32,642 bases of DNA from Tannerella sp. (GCA_031276175.1 JAISNP010000044.1:1-32642), one strand, 5' to 3'; shown: positions 1 through 10,998, counted from the first letter of the stretch. Notes: a model not told the origin generated them from the letters alone. Made by a program: numbers and translations.

Positions 1-2639
1 CGTCGCCCCGCCTGTCGTGGATCAACGAAGCGACGTCCGACGGCGTCCGCGGAGCGCATCAGCTTGCATACAGGATATGCGTAGCCTCGTCCGAAGAAAA
101 CCTGCTCAAGGGTAATGCCGACGTGTGGGACAGCGGAAAAATACCGTCGCAGGATTCGCGGCTGATACCTTACGGCGGACAGGCGCTGCAATCGGGCAAA
201 GATTACTGGTGGCAGGTAATGGTGTGGGACAGCAGCGACCGTGCATCGAAATGGAGCCGTCCTGCCCGCTGGGGAACGGGTATTCTGTCGCCCGGCGAAT
301 GGCAGGCGCAGTGGATCGGCGCACCCTGGCAGGGCGAGGAGCCGCGCAAAGCTATCGAACCGGTCGCAGGGAAGCCGGAATATCCCCAATATCCCGCTCC
401 CATGTTCCGCAAAACGTTCGACGCAGTCAAAAAGGTGGCTTCGGCAAAGGCTTTCGTAACCGGGCTGGGATACTTCGAACTGTATGTGAACGGCGAAAAG
501 GTGGGCGACGACTGCCTTGTGCCCAACTTCACGAACTACACCTCCCGCGAAAGCATCAAGCACACCTTCATCGCGATCGACAACAAGTTCCGCGACCATC
601 GGGTGATGTATCTCGCTTACGACATCACCGACATGCTCCGTGAGCAACGGAACGTGGTCGGAGCCATCGTGGGCGACGGTTTTTACGACTGCACCAATAC
701 CCGCTGGGTGGCTCCGTTCGGTTCGCCGCGTTTTCTGTGTCAGATTAAAATCACTTACGACGACGGTTCCGAAGACCTCGTATGCACCGACGAGACATGG
801 AAAGTGAAAGGCTCGCCCATCGTCATGAACGGCGTGTACGACGGCGAAATATACGACGCCAACCTCGAGACGGAAGGCTGGGCGACCGTCCGTTGCGACG
901 ATACCGGCTGGCAGCAGGCCGTGCTGCGCGAAGCCCCCGCCGGTGTGATGACGGCACATACCGCGCCGACCGACAAGGTGACGGAACGTCTATCGCCCGT
1001 ATCGCTCTCGAAAAATGCCGACGGCGCTTACGAAGTGGATTTCGGAGTGGAAATATCGGGCTGGATACGTTTCAAAGACATTCGGGGGCGCCGGGGCGAT
1101 ACGCTCAACGTCCGCTACATCTGCGAATCGCCCCTCGGCGTTCAGCAATATATATTTAAAGGAGAAGGGAAGGAATCTTACGCGCCCCGCTTCACCTGGT
1201 ACGTGTTCAGCAAGGCCGTCATCAGCGGCATCGACGAACTGACGGAGGAAATGCTGACCGCCGAAGCCGTCAATACGGATGTGAAGGTATCGGCCGAGTT
1301 CCGGACATCGAACGCGCTGTTCGACCAAATCAACACCATCTGGCGCCGCAGCCAGCTCGACAACATGCACGGCGGCATTGCGAGCGACTGCCCGCACCGC
1401 GAACGATCGCCGTATACGGGCGACGGGCAGGTGGCCTGCGTCACGGTGATGCACAACTTCGACGCAGCCGCCTTCTACCGGAAATGGATCCGCGACATGC
1501 GCGACGTCCAGAACGTGGAGACGGGATATGTTCCCAACGGCGCGCCGTGGCAACCCGGCTGCGGCGGCGGAGTGCCCTGGGGCGCGGCTATGAACATCAT
1601 GCCCTGGGAATTTTATCTCCATTACGGCGACCCGGCGACGCTCGCCGATAATTATCATGCCATGCAGGAACAACTGCGCTACATGCTGACGTGGCTGACG
1701 AAAGACGGCACCATGCTCGCGCAAAAAGCCAACTGGAACGACACCGAACCCAATTACTGGTTCAACCTCGGCGACTGGGCGCCGGCGTACAAACTCCCTG
1801 CTCAGGAACTCGTACACACTTTTTACCTCTGGCGATGCGCCGATTTCACGGCCAAAGCCGCCAAGGCATTAGATCATTCGGACGATTATGCGAAATACGC
1901 CGCGATAGCCGACAGCGTAAAGTCGGCCTTCAACCGTAAATTCTACGACGATGCCAACGAAACCTACGGCGATTACGGCAGCAACATTTTCGCCCTCTTC
2001 ATGGGCGTTCCGGCGGAGCGTCGCGACAAAGTGGTGAACACCCTGCGGCGCGAGATTGCGGAGAAATACGACGGTCATCTCAACACCGGCATCTTCGGCA
2101 CGCAGTTTTTCTTTGAAACGCTCGCCGCAAACGGGCTGAACGACGTGGCATACGAAGCCATGAACAAGCGCGACTTCCCAAGCTACGGCCACTGGATCGA
2201 GCAGGGCGCCACCGTGACATGGGAGCAGTGGAACGGACGCGATTCGCGCAATCACCCCATGTTCGGAGGCGGACTCACGTGGTTTTACCGCACGCTGGCC
2301 GGCGTCAATACCGACGAAAACGAACCGGGATACCGGCATATCATCATCCGCCCCTCGTTGCCCGAAAAACTGAACGAAGTATATTATTCCAACCTCACGC
2401 CTTACGGCAAATTAGTCTCGCACATCAAACGGGCGGACGGAGGGCTGGAGATGAACGTGACCGTCCCCGTCGGCAGCCATGCCACCATCCGGATACCCGT
2501 CGCCGCCGCCGATGCCGCCGTTACCGAGAGCGGCCGCGATATTCAACAGGCGTCCGGCGTAGAAATCGTCGGTGTGAAGGACGGATACTGCACCGTAAAA
2601 GTGCGGCAGGGCGTGTATCGCTTTAAGTCGTTGCGGTAA
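1..2639 (+). CDS. Alpha-L-rhamnosidase, GH78 family (5' end outside window)
   Basis: Inverting exo-alpha-L-rhamnosidase that removes terminal L-rhamnose from glycans; probably periplasmic or surface-exposed. The frame is open from base 3 to the window edge and the first residues (RLSW, then QLAYRICVAS) match the N-terminal beta domain of the family, so the true start and signal peptide lie upstream; the GTG at 123 is internal. Counting from that GTG, the (alpha/alpha)6 catalytic domain carries DCPHRER (Asp422, Glu427) and YTGD (Asp434), and later GATVTWEQW with Glu701 as the expected general base; these are the acidic residues conserved in GH78. A C-terminal beta domain follows (SLPEKLNEVYYSNLTPYG onward). 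At least 878 residues are present, consistent with the family. It is followed by a strong terminator, so it ends its transcription unit. The family is certain; the exact glycosidic linkage cannot be read from sequence. Confidence 0.93.
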   Translation, partial: SPRLSWINEATSDGVRGAHQLAYRICVASSEENLLKGNADVWDSGKIPSQDSRLIPYGGQALQSGKDYWWQVMVWDSSDRASKWSRPARWGTGILSPGEWQAQWIGAPWQGEEPRKAIEPVAGKPEYPQYPAPMFRKTFDAVKKVASAKAFVTGLGYFELYVNGEKVGDDCLVPNFTNYTSRESIKHTFIAIDNKFRDHRVMYLAYDITDMLREQRNVVGAIVGDGFYDCTNTRWVAPFGSPRFLCQIKITYDDGSEDLVCTDETWKVKGSPIVMNGVYDGEIYDANLETEGWATVRCDDTGWQQAVLREAPAGVMTAHTAPTDKVTERLSPVSLSKNADGAYEVDFGVEISGWIRFKDIRGRRGDTLNVRYICESPLGVQQYIFKGEGKESYAPRFTWYVFSKAVISGIDELTEEMLTAEAVNTDVKVSAEFRTSNALFDQINTIWRRSQLDNMHGGIASDCPHRERSPYTGDGQVACVTVMHNFDAAAFYRKWIRDMRDVQNVETGYVPNGAPWQPGCGGGVPWGAAMNIMPWEFYLHYGDPATLADNYHAMQEQLRYMLTWLTKDGTMLAQKANWNDTEPNYWFNLGDWAPAYKLPAQELVHTFYLWRCADFTAKAAKALDHSDDYAKYAAIADSVKSAFNRKFYDDANETYGDYGSNIFALFMGVPAERRDKVVNTLRREIAEKYDGHLNTGIFGTQFFFETLAANGLNDVAYEAMNKRDFPSYGHWIEQGATVTWEQWNGRDSRNHPMFGGGLTWFYRTLAGVNTDENEPGYRHIIIRPSLPEKLNEVYYSNLTPYGKLVSHIKRADGGLEMNVTVPVGSHATIRIPVAAADAAVTESGRDIQQASGVEIVGVKDGYCTVKVRQGVYRFKSLR

Positions 2640-2663
2640 GTCTGATTTCGGAATGAATAAAAA

Positions 2664-2718
2664 CGGCCGGATCTTTTTCTGAGGCGCTCGATCCTCGAAA
2701 AAGATTCGGCCGCTTTTT
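2664..2718 (+). terminator. Intrinsic terminator after GH78 gene
   Basis: A long hairpin: the left arm 2664-2679 pairs with 2697-2712 over 16 positions with one G-T wobble, and GAGG (2681-2684) with CCTC (2693-2696) extends the stem around an 8-nt loop. A run of five T follows at 2714-2718. There is also an A-run on the left side, so it could work in both directions. Its T-tract overlaps the -33 element of the next gene's promoter. Confidence 0.85.
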
Positions 2719-2748
2719 GATGCCGGTCGGTAATATTGCATACCTTTG
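2717..2748 (+). promoter_or_regulatory. Bacteroidetes promoter (TTG-N21-TACCTTTG)
   Basis: TTG at 2717-2719 and TACCTTTG at 2741-2748 fit the Bacteroidetes sigma-ABfr consensus (TTG, about 19-21 nt, TAnnTTTG). The expected transcription start near 2755 falls after the upstream in-frame TTG codon at 2736, which supports ATG 2775 as the real start of the next gene. Confidence 0.7.
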
Positions 2749-2774
2749 CTTTCGTTTTATTTAACCGCGGATTT

Positions 2775-5420
2775 ATGAAATTTGTTTCCTCTCTTGTTTT
2801 TTGTGCGATATGCGTATCCGTCTTTGCGCAGCAGGATACGGTTATTCCTTTCGAAAAGGCGTATAAACGTGTCTACCGGATCACGAAAACCGACGGAAGC
2901 CGTCCGGTAATAGACGGTCGGATAGACGACGAGTTCTGGAAAAGACATGGCGTGTGGACGGAGACGTTCGTGCAGGTGACGCCACGCGAAAGGCATCCCT
3001 CGTCTTCGCCTACAAAGGCCAAACTGGCTTTCGACGATAAATATATATATGTAGCAATATACTGCAAGGACGATCGCCCGGAGAAAACCATCCGTTTCAT
3101 CGGCAACCGCGACGACAATACGGTGGGCGACCTCGTCAGCATTGCCTTCGACACGTATCACGACTACCGCGCCGCGCCGGAGTTCAACATCAACGCCGGA
3201 GGCAGCAAGACAGACCTTATCGTAACCGACCGGCTGAGCGTCAACCGCAGTTGGAACGCCGTGTGGGAAGGCCGGACGCACGTCGACGCGAAGGATTCGA
3301 GCTGGACGGCCGAACTGCGCATCCCCTTCGGACAACTGCGCTACAACCGCTTCCCGGAAGACGGGCTTTGGGGGCTGCACATCCGCCGCGTCATCCGCCG
3401 CAACAACGAGGTGCAGAACTGGAGCATGATTCCGCTCAAAAACAACGGCCACGTGTTCTCGTTCGGCGTGATGGAAGGCATGAACGACCTGCCGAAATCC
3501 AAAGGAATAGAGATTACGCCGTATGTCATGGCCAAATACCGGCTCGACCCGGAGATTGCGGGCAACCCCTACCGGAAAGGACGGATGTGGGAACGAAACG
3601 CCGGCATCGACGCCAAGTTCGGACTGTCGGACTTTACGCTCGACCTGACCGTCAACCCCGACTTCGGACAGATAGAACTCGACCCCTCGGTGATGAACCT
3701 GACGGCATACGAGACTTTTTACGACGAAAAACGCCCCTTCTTCCTCGAAGGAAAACATATTCTCGACTTTGCCGACGGCGGCGACATGATGTTCTACACC
3801 CGCCGTATCGGCGCGGCGCCGTCGTATACGCCGGAGACTTCCGCCGCCGACGGCAGTTTTGCCGAACCCAAAGGCAACGTCCCTATTATCGGCGCGCTCA
3901 AACTGACGGGCACCAGCCGGCAGGGGGTGACCGTCGGCGCGATACAGAGCCTTACCGCCCGCTCCACGGCGCGCGTCACCCGCAACGGCGCGGAAAGCAG
4001 GGAAACCGTCGAACCGCTCACAAACTACACCGTAGTGCGCGTGCAGAAAAACCGGAAGGGAAACACCCTGCTGGGCGGAATGATTACCTCCGTCAACCGA
4101 TTCCCCGATCAGCCACACCTGAAAAGCCTCATGGTGCGCAACGCCTTCACCGCAGGGATAGATTTTACGCATTACTTCAACAACCGGCTGTACTACATCG
4201 ACACGAAAGGCATGTTCAGTTCGCTCAACGGCAGCCGCGAAGCCATCGAACGGCTGCAAAACAATCCCGTGCACTACTTCGGACGGGAATCGGCAACCGG
4301 TTACCTCGGCGTCGACCGTGCGCGCACTTCCCTCAACGGCACGGGCGGATATGTACGGGCAGGGCGTAGAGGGAATGACAAATGGGCGTTCTCGGAAAAC
4401 TTCGCCTGGGCGTCGCCCGGTTTCGACCTGAACGACGTCGGCTACCTCAAGCAGGCCGATATACTGCAAAACACTTCGGAAATACAGTTCCGCCGCACGG
4501 ACATCTGGAGCGCCTTCCGCTCGAACACCCTTACCCTGACGCAAAACAACCGCTGGGACTACGGCGGGACACCTTTCCTCAACACCGCCGGGCTGACGTG
4601 GCAAACCATGTTCCTGAACCGCTTCGAACTGACGGCAACGGAGACTTACACGTGGAACCGGCTCGACAGCCGTAAACTGCGCGGCGGCCCCGACCTGCGC
4701 TACGATCCGAGTTACGCCACTGCGCTTGCCTTCAACACCGACAAGGCAAAACGGATAGTCTTTACCCTGAAATATCAGGACACGTACAGCGTCAATGAAA
4801 TCGACAGGGAGCAGACCGTCATTCCGGGCGTCGCCCTCCGCATGGGCAACCACGTCCACCTGACGGGCGAATTTACTTACAGCCGAAATACGGACAACAC
4901 GCAGTATGTGACCGCCACGTCCACATATTCGTCCGTCTACTTCGCCCCCGTAATGGGGCGTATGGATCAGAAGACATACGGCCTGACCATGAAATTGCAG
5001 GTCAACATCACTCCCGACGTCTCGCTGCAATTCTACGGCGCGCCCTTTACCTCTACCGCAAAATACGGCGACTTCAAAAAGGCTGCCGACACCCGCTCGC
5101 GTACGACGAGCGCACGCTACCGCCTGTTAGCGCCCGAAGAAGTCCGATACCGCGACGGTATCTATACGATAAACGGCAACGACGGGGCGGGCACATACTT
5201 GTTTCCCGATCCCGACTTCAACTTCAACGAGTTCCGGTCTAATCTGGTAGCCCGCTGGGAATACCTGCCCGGCTCGACGCTCTACTTTGTCTGGGAACAT
5301 CGCATGTCCGGCCGCGAAAACCGTTTCATCCCCGCATGGAACGACAATCTGGAACGCATGTTCTCCCTCCCGTCCGCCAACACGCTTATGGTGAAGATGA
5401 ATTATTGGTTCGACTTATGA
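2775..5420 (+). CDS. Secreted CBM9-like / DUF5916 outer-membrane-type protein
   Basis: 881-residue exported protein. The first 19 residues (MKFVSSLVFCAICVSVFAQ) form a signal peptide; this start lies just after the promoter at 2717-2748, whereas the longer reading from 2736 would begin upstream of the expected transcript. Residues about 30-240 resemble a family 9 carbohydrate-binding-like sandwich (RPVIDGRIDDEFW, then YIYVAIYCKDD and FEFNI-like strands). The remainder is the DUF5916 region, rich in alternating polar/aromatic strands and ending in WFDL, as expected for an outer-membrane beta-barrel C terminus. Members of this family often accompany glycan-degradation genes in Bacteroidetes, but no activity is established. 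It has its own promoter and is separated from the GH78 gene by a terminator, so co-transcription is unlikely. Family assignment is firm; function is inferred only. Confidence 0.88.
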   Translation: MKFVSSLVFCAICVSVFAQQDTVIPFEKAYKRVYRITKTDGSRPVIDGRIDDEFWKRHGVWTETFVQVTPRERHPSSSPTKAKLAFDDKYIYVAIYCKDDRPEKTIRFIGNRDDNTVGDLVSIAFDTYHDYRAAPEFNINAGGSKTDLIVTDRLSVNRSWNAVWEGRTHVDAKDSSWTAELRIPFGQLRYNRFPEDGLWGLHIRRVIRRNNEVQNWSMIPLKNNGHVFSFGVMEGMNDLPKSKGIEITPYVMAKYRLDPEIAGNPYRKGRMWERNAGIDAKFGLSDFTLDLTVNPDFGQIELDPSVMNLTAYETFYDEKRPFFLEGKHILDFADGGDMMFYTRRIGAAPSYTPETSAADGSFAEPKGNVPIIGALKLTGTSRQGVTVGAIQSLTARSTARVTRNGAESRETVEPLTNYTVVRVQKNRKGNTLLGGMITSVNRFPDQPHLKSLMVRNAFTAGIDFTHYFNNRLYYIDTKGMFSSLNGSREAIERLQNNPVHYFGRESATGYLGVDRARTSLNGTGGYVRAGRRGNDKWAFSENFAWASPGFDLNDVGYLKQADILQNTSEIQFRRTDIWSAFRSNTLTLTQNNRWDYGGTPFLNTAGLTWQTMFLNRFELTATETYTWNRLDSRKLRGGPDLRYDPSYATALAFNTDKAKRIVFTLKYQDTYSVNEIDREQTVIPGVALRMGNHVHLTGEFTYSRNTDNTQYVTATSTYSSVYFAPVMGRMDQKTYGLTMKLQVNITPDVSLQFYGAPFTSTAKYGDFKKAADTRSRTTSARYRLLAPEEVRYRDGIYTINGNDGAGTYLFPDPDFNFNEFRSNLVARWEYLPGSTLYFVWEHRMSGRENRFIPAWNDNLERMFSLPSANTLMVKMNYWFDL

Positions 5421-5481
5421 ATTATTTCTTCTCCTTTCCGATATTTTTGTAGCGTTTTCAGGCAGTTTCACAAAAAGAACG

Positions 5482-5489
5482 TATCTTTG
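5482..5489 (+). promoter_or_regulatory. Probable -7 box of the mutA promoter (TATCTTTG)
   Basis: TATCTTTG matches the Bacteroidetes -7 consensus TAnnTTTG, 78 nt before the mutA start. I see no well-placed TTG at -33, so the assignment rests on the -7 box alone. Confidence 0.5.
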
Positions 5490-5566
5490 CCGCGCGTTAA
5501 AAATACGTGCATACAGGACATTTAATTTACTTACATTATAACGATAACGATTCAGGTTTTAACTTT

Positions 5567-7420
5567 ATGACTGCATTAAAAGAAAAGCTTTTTTCGGAAT
5601 TTCCGCCCGTCTCCACCGAAGAGTGGATGGCGAAAATTACGGCAGACCTCAAGGGTGTGCCGTTTGAAAAAAAACTGGTTTGGAAAACCGGAGAAGGATT
5701 CCACGTAAACCCCTTCTACCGGTCGGAAGACATTGAAGGGTTGAAAACCGTTTCTTCCCTTCCGGGAGAATTTCCCTACGTCCGCGGGACGAAACGGGAC
5801 AACGACTGGAACATACGTCAGGACATCGACGTAGACGACTTCAAGGCCGCCAACATCAAGGCGCTCGATTTGCTGCGGAAAGGCGGCGTCACTTCGCTGG
5901 GTTTCCATTTCCCGGGAAGACATGTGACGGCCGAAAACATTGCCCTGCTGCTCGACGGCATTTGCCCCGAAGCGGTTGAACTGAACTTCAAAACGTGCAA
6001 CGCCAGATGCGCCGCACTGCTCGGTCTGCTGGCTAACTATTTCGACGCAAAAGGTGCAGACCCCGGCAAATGCAAAGGTTCCGTGAACTATAATCCGTTC
6101 AAGGCGCCGCTCGTAAAAGGCATGAACGTCGACGACTGGGTCGAACAGGCCGCCGCCGTGCTGAAAGACGGAAGAGCGCTGCCCGAATACAGGACGCTTG
6201 CCGTCGACGCCTGCCTCTTCAGCAATGCGGGCGCATACCTCTCGCAGGAACTCGGCTACGCCCTGGCATGGGGCAACGAAATCATCGCACGGCTTACCGA
6301 CGCAGGATTCTCTGCCGACGAAACAGCCCGGAAGATAAAATTCAACTTCGGTATCAGCGCCAACTACTTCATGGAGATAGCCAAGTTCCGCGCCGCCCGC
6401 TGGCTGTGGGCTGAAATCGTGGATGCCTATCGGCCGGAATCAATATGTGCATCCAAGATGCTTGCACACGCACAGACGTCGGAATGGAACCTGACGATAT
6501 ACGACGCCCACGTCAACCTGCTCCGCACGCAGACCGAAGCCATGTCGGCCGCCATTGCAGGCGTCGATTCCATCACCGTCACCCCGTTCGACGGCATTTT
6601 CCGCACGCCCGACGACTTTTCCGAACGCATCGCCCGCAACCAGCAACTGCTGCTCAAGGAAGAATGTCACTTCGACAAGGTAGTCGATCCCTCGGCCGGC
6701 TCGTATTACATCGAAACGCTGACCTGTTCTCTGGCCGACGCAGCCTGGAAACTTTTCCTCGACACGGAGGATAAGGGCGGGTTCTATGCCGCAGCAGCGT
6801 CCGGCGAGGTGCAGAACGCCGTCAATGCCTCCGCTGCTGCCCGACGGAAAGCCGTCGCCACTCGCCGCGAAATCCTGCTCGGCACGAACCAGTATCCGAA
6901 CTTTACGGAAACGGCGGCGGAAAAAATCAGCGCGACGAACGACTCATGCTGTTGCGCCGCCGGCACGGACGTCCCTACGCTCGATTTCAGCCGCGGCGCA
7001 TCCGAGTTTGAAGACCTGCGTCTGGCCGTGGAGCGGAGCGGCAAGACGCCGAAAGCATTCATGCTCACCATCGGCAGCCTCGCCATGCGTCTGGCGCGTT
7101 CGCAGTTCTCGTGCAACTTCTTTGCCTGCGCGGGATACAGGGTGATTGACAACCTGGGCTTCGACACGGTAGAGGCCGGCATCGACGCCGCGCTCAAGGC
7201 CGAAGCCGACATCGTAGTCCTCTGCTCGAGCGACGACGAATATGCACAGTATGCTCCCGCCGCTTTTAAGGCGCTGAACGGACGCGCCGAATTTGTAGTA
7301 GCCGGTGCGCCGGCCTGCACCGACGAACTGCGGGCACAGGGCATCACGAATTTTATCAATGTCAAAAGCAACGTGCTCGATACGCTGAAGGAGTTTAACA
7401 AAAGACTGATTTTAATTTAA
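5567..7420 (+). CDS. mutA: Methylmalonyl-CoA mutase, small (beta) subunit
   Basis: Non-catalytic partner of MutB in the adenosylcobalamin-dependent mutase that interconverts succinyl-CoA and (R)-methylmalonyl-CoA, the step feeding propionate formation in Bacteroidetes. The 617 residues show a TIM-barrel half (for example FNFGISANYFMEIAKFRAARWLW and AHAQTSEWNLTIYDAHVNLLRTQTEAMSAA, here given only as landmarks around residues 263-340) and a C-terminal flavodoxin-like domain from about 500. That domain lacks the DxHxxG cobalamin-binding motif, as usual in this subunit. ATG 5567 (MTALKEKLF) matches the family; an upstream in-frame GTG at 5507 would add 20 unrelated residues. It lies just ahead of mutB but is separated from it by the inserted GxxExxY gene, which is unusual because mutA and mutB normally abut or overlap. 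Confidence 0.95.
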   Translation: MTALKEKLFSEFPPVSTEEWMAKITADLKGVPFEKKLVWKTGEGFHVNPFYRSEDIEGLKTVSSLPGEFPYVRGTKRDNDWNIRQDIDVDDFKAANIKALDLLRKGGVTSLGFHFPGRHVTAENIALLLDGICPEAVELNFKTCNARCAALLGLLANYFDAKGADPGKCKGSVNYNPFKAPLVKGMNVDDWVEQAAAVLKDGRALPEYRTLAVDACLFSNAGAYLSQELGYALAWGNEIIARLTDAGFSADETARKIKFNFGISANYFMEIAKFRAARWLWAEIVDAYRPESICASKMLAHAQTSEWNLTIYDAHVNLLRTQTEAMSAAIAGVDSITVTPFDGIFRTPDDFSERIARNQQLLLKEECHFDKVVDPSAGSYYIETLTCSLADAAWKLFLDTEDKGGFYAAAASGEVQNAVNASAAARRKAVATRREILLGTNQYPNFTETAAEKISATNDSCCCAAGTDVPTLDFSRGASEFEDLRLAVERSGKTPKAFMLTIGSLAMRLARSQFSCNFFACAGYRVIDNLGFDTVEAGIDAALKAEADIVVLCSSDDEYAQYAPAAFKALNGRAEFVVAGAPACTDELRAQGITNFINVKSNVLDTLKEFNKRLILI

Positions 7421-7916
7421 ACACAGAGACACCAAGACACAAAGAAAAAGAACAGGGAGCAAGGTTGGAATGACGGCATCAGGCAGAATATGGTATAATG
7501 AAATCGGTAGGGAGATAGTCGGCGCAGCTATCGAAGTACACAGAGAACTTGGGCCTGGACTGCTTGAGGCTGTCTATGAAACCTGCATGATGAAGGAACT
7601 TGCGGACAGAAGGCTGTCTGTAACAAATCAGGTAAACCTGCCGATTGAATATAAAGGCGAATCCTTGGATAAATATTTCACGATAGATATTCTTGTAGAA
7701 GATGCGGTAATTATCGAACTCAAGTCGGTTGCCGAAATGCAGGGAATTTATACGGCACAGATACTTACCTATCTGAGATTATCCGGGAAAAAGTTAGGCT
7801 ACCTGATTAATTTCAATGTCCCGTTACTGAAAAGCGGCATTCGCCGCTTTATTAACGGCGAAATATAAGCGTCGTGTTCCCTTTCCCTCACTTTGTGTTC
7901 ACCGTGCCTCCGTGTT
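7419..7916. mobile_element. Putative GxxExxY cassette bounded by imperfect inverted repeats
   Basis: The 26 nt at 7419-7444 (starting AAACACAGAGACACCAAG) and the 26 nt at 7891-7916 (starting CTTTGTGTTCACCGTGCC) are imperfect reverse complements: eight matching bases at the inner ends and 9 of 11 at the outer ends, with one indel between. They enclose exactly one gene, the GxxExxY ORF, and the unit lies between the stop codon of mutA and the start of mutB. No clear target duplication is visible. I have the impression that similar ACACAGAG/CTTTGTG repeats flank GxxExxY genes in other bacteria; calling this a mobile unit is inference. Confidence 0.45.
7470..7868 (+). CDS. GxxExxY family protein (PD-(D/E)xK-type fold)
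   Basis: 132-residue protein of the GxxExxY family (TIGR04256-like). The naming motif is visible as GLLEAVY (Gly30, Glu33, Tyr36), preceded by IEVHRELGPG. A nuclease-like core is visible: Asp73 in FTIDILV, and Glu83-Leu-Lys85 in VIIELKS, the spacing expected of a PD-(D/E)xK motif; His24 may also contribute. Its biological role is unknown in the literature I can recall. It uses more A/T-rich codons than mutA and mutB on either side, which together with the flanking inverted repeats suggests acquisition by transfer. The 49-nt gap after mutA and 70-nt gap before mutB allow co-transcription with both. Start chosen at ATG 7470 (MTASGRIWYNEIG), which matches the usual N terminus. Confidence 0.85.
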   Translation: MTASGRIWYNEIGREIVGAAIEVHRELGPGLLEAVYETCMMKELADRRLSVTNQVNLPIEYKGESLDKYFTIDILVEDAVIIELKSVAEMQGIYTAQILTYLRLSGKKLGYLINFNVPLLKSGIRRFINGEI

Positions 7917-7938
7917 GAATAAATAAAAAGAAAAAAAT

Positions 7939-10083
<2,145 letters not shown>

Positions 10084-10118
10084 CTTTTCATATTTATTTC
10101 GACACAAAGCCGCGCACA

Positions 10119-10158
10119 AAGGATAATCCGGTAAAACAAACGACCGGATTATCCTTTT
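10119..10158 (+). terminator. Intrinsic terminator after mutB
   Basis: Perfect 14-bp stem AAGGATAATCCGGT (10119-10132) / ACCGGATTATCCTT (10143-10156) with a 10-nt loop, followed by TT. It closes the mutA-mutB unit and marks the boundary with the AT-rich IS region. Confidence 0.8.
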
Positions 10159-10324
10159 GTATTCTCCGTACCTCTGCCTCATAAAGGTAAACAATGCACC
10201 GCGCGTTCCGCCGAGATTCCATCTCTCATATACACAGAGTGGATGCATAAATTGAATCTGCCGGGATAGCAGGAACGAGATGTAATCTCGCCGGAACACG
10301 ACGAAAACCATTATTACGCAACAA

Positions 10325-10459
10325 ATGTCTTTTGCCGATTATTATGTGGAGCAACGCTCTGCCAACACATCCGTTTTCTATAACCGGATCAATACCTTTG
10401 TTGACCGGAGTCAAATCGAAAACGTAATCAACTGTTTGTCTTTCGCTAGAAAAAGTTGA
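10325..10459 (+). pseudogene. N-terminal scrap of an IS5-type transposase
   Basis: A 44-codon frame reading MSFADYYVEQRS, then FYNRINTFVDRSQIENVIN, then unrelated residues and a stop. The pattern FYxRIN..(V/I)D...I..(V/L)I resembles the start of IS5-family (ISPg1-like) transposases of Bacteroidetes, where it leads into the DDE domain. Here that domain is absent because the IS3-like sequence begins at about 10430. The rest of the stretch 10160-10324 holds no ORF or hairpin I can name apart from a short palindromic pair around GAGAT. Confidence 0.45.
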
Positions 10460-10477
10460 CTTCCAAAAGAGTTAACG

Positions 10478-10861
10478 ATGGAATTACGAACAAAGAAACA
10501 ACGAGCGTATTTTAAAGAAGTGATCGGATTACACCGAGAGTATGGTTATGGTGAAAGTCGCATATTCCGGATTATACCGGCAGGTCATGCTACGGTATCA
10601 AGATGGATAGCTGTCTTTAGGGCGGAAAACGCGGGAAAAACCGTTCCGATGAAAAAGAAAAAGCCTAAGAATCAAACAGAACCGTCGCCTGCCGGCGATC
10701 CTAAGGGTACTGCTATGAAAGCCCTTCGGGCGGGGATAGTCCGTTTACAGTCTCAGTTTAAACACGAGCGGATGCGAGCGGAGGCATACGATGAGATGAT
10801 CAACGCGGCAGAGAGTAAGTTTAATATTTCGATACGAAAAAAAGCCGGTGCCAAACGGTAG
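10478..10861 (+). CDS. IS3-type orfA (helix-turn-helix transposase subunit)
   Basis: 127-residue basic protein. Residues about 8-50 form a helix-turn-helix (IGLHREYGYGESRIFRII, then HATVSRWIAVF), followed by a Lys/Pro linker (MKKKKPKNQTEPSP) and a helical tail (LRAGIVRLQSQFKHERMRAEAYDEMINAAESKFNIS). This is the layout of OrfA in IS3-family elements of Bacteroidetes. A typical orfB beginning overlaps its end in the -1 frame. The orfB is truncated, so the element cannot move by itself. The sequence just before the start (AGAAAAAGTTGAC... at 10447) resembles another copy beside ribBA (17757-17720, minus strand) and probably belongs to the left part of the element. Confidence 0.6.
   Translation: MELRTKKQRAYFKEVIGLHREYGYGESRIFRIIPAGHATVSRWIAVFRAENAGKTVPMKKKKPKNQTEPSPAGDPKGTAMKALRAGIVRLQSQFKHERMRAEAYDEMINAAESKFNISIRKKAGAKR
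10837..10844 (+). promoter_or_regulatory. A7G slippery site for -1 programmed frameshift in IS3 remnant
   Basis: Seven A followed by G, placed so that in the orfA frame it reads A-AAA-AAA-G. This is the classical -1 slippage heptamer of IS3-family elements. After a -1 shift the frame stays open through the orfA stop into the orfB-like sequence, which would have made the OrfAB fusion in the intact element. Confidence 0.6.
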
Positions 10862-10998
10862 TAAACCTGCGTGTAAAGAACCAAAAGTCATATCCGGTAG
10901 CGGTTCTTTGCAGGCTGTTTGGCGTGACGAAGCAGGCATATTACAAATATGATGAACGGGCGGTTCTTTTCAAAGTCGCTCAAGAGGAATGTGTATTG
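10840..10998 (+). pseudogene. Truncated IS3-type orfB (DDE transposase N-terminus)
   Basis: In the -1 frame relative to orfA, the sequence reads VVNLRVKNQKSYPVAVLC, then RLFGVTKQAYYKYDE and FKVAQEECVLR before similarity ends near 10990-11000. RLFGVxKQAYYK is the usual start of IS3-family OrfB, ahead of its integrase (rve) domain. The catalytic DDE region is missing: the frame runs straight into the 3' end of a truncated transposase on the opposite strand. Confidence 0.6.

Noticed and set aside
2736-2774. Upstream start for the CBM9/DUF5916 gene
   Set aside because: It overlaps the promoter -7 box (2741-2748) and would displace the signal peptide that begins at ATG 2775.
2757-5030. 757-codon minus-strand frame under the CBM9/DUF5916 gene
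   Set aside because: Shadow of the real gene; no family-like motifs and composition typical of antisense frames in GC-rich coding DNA.
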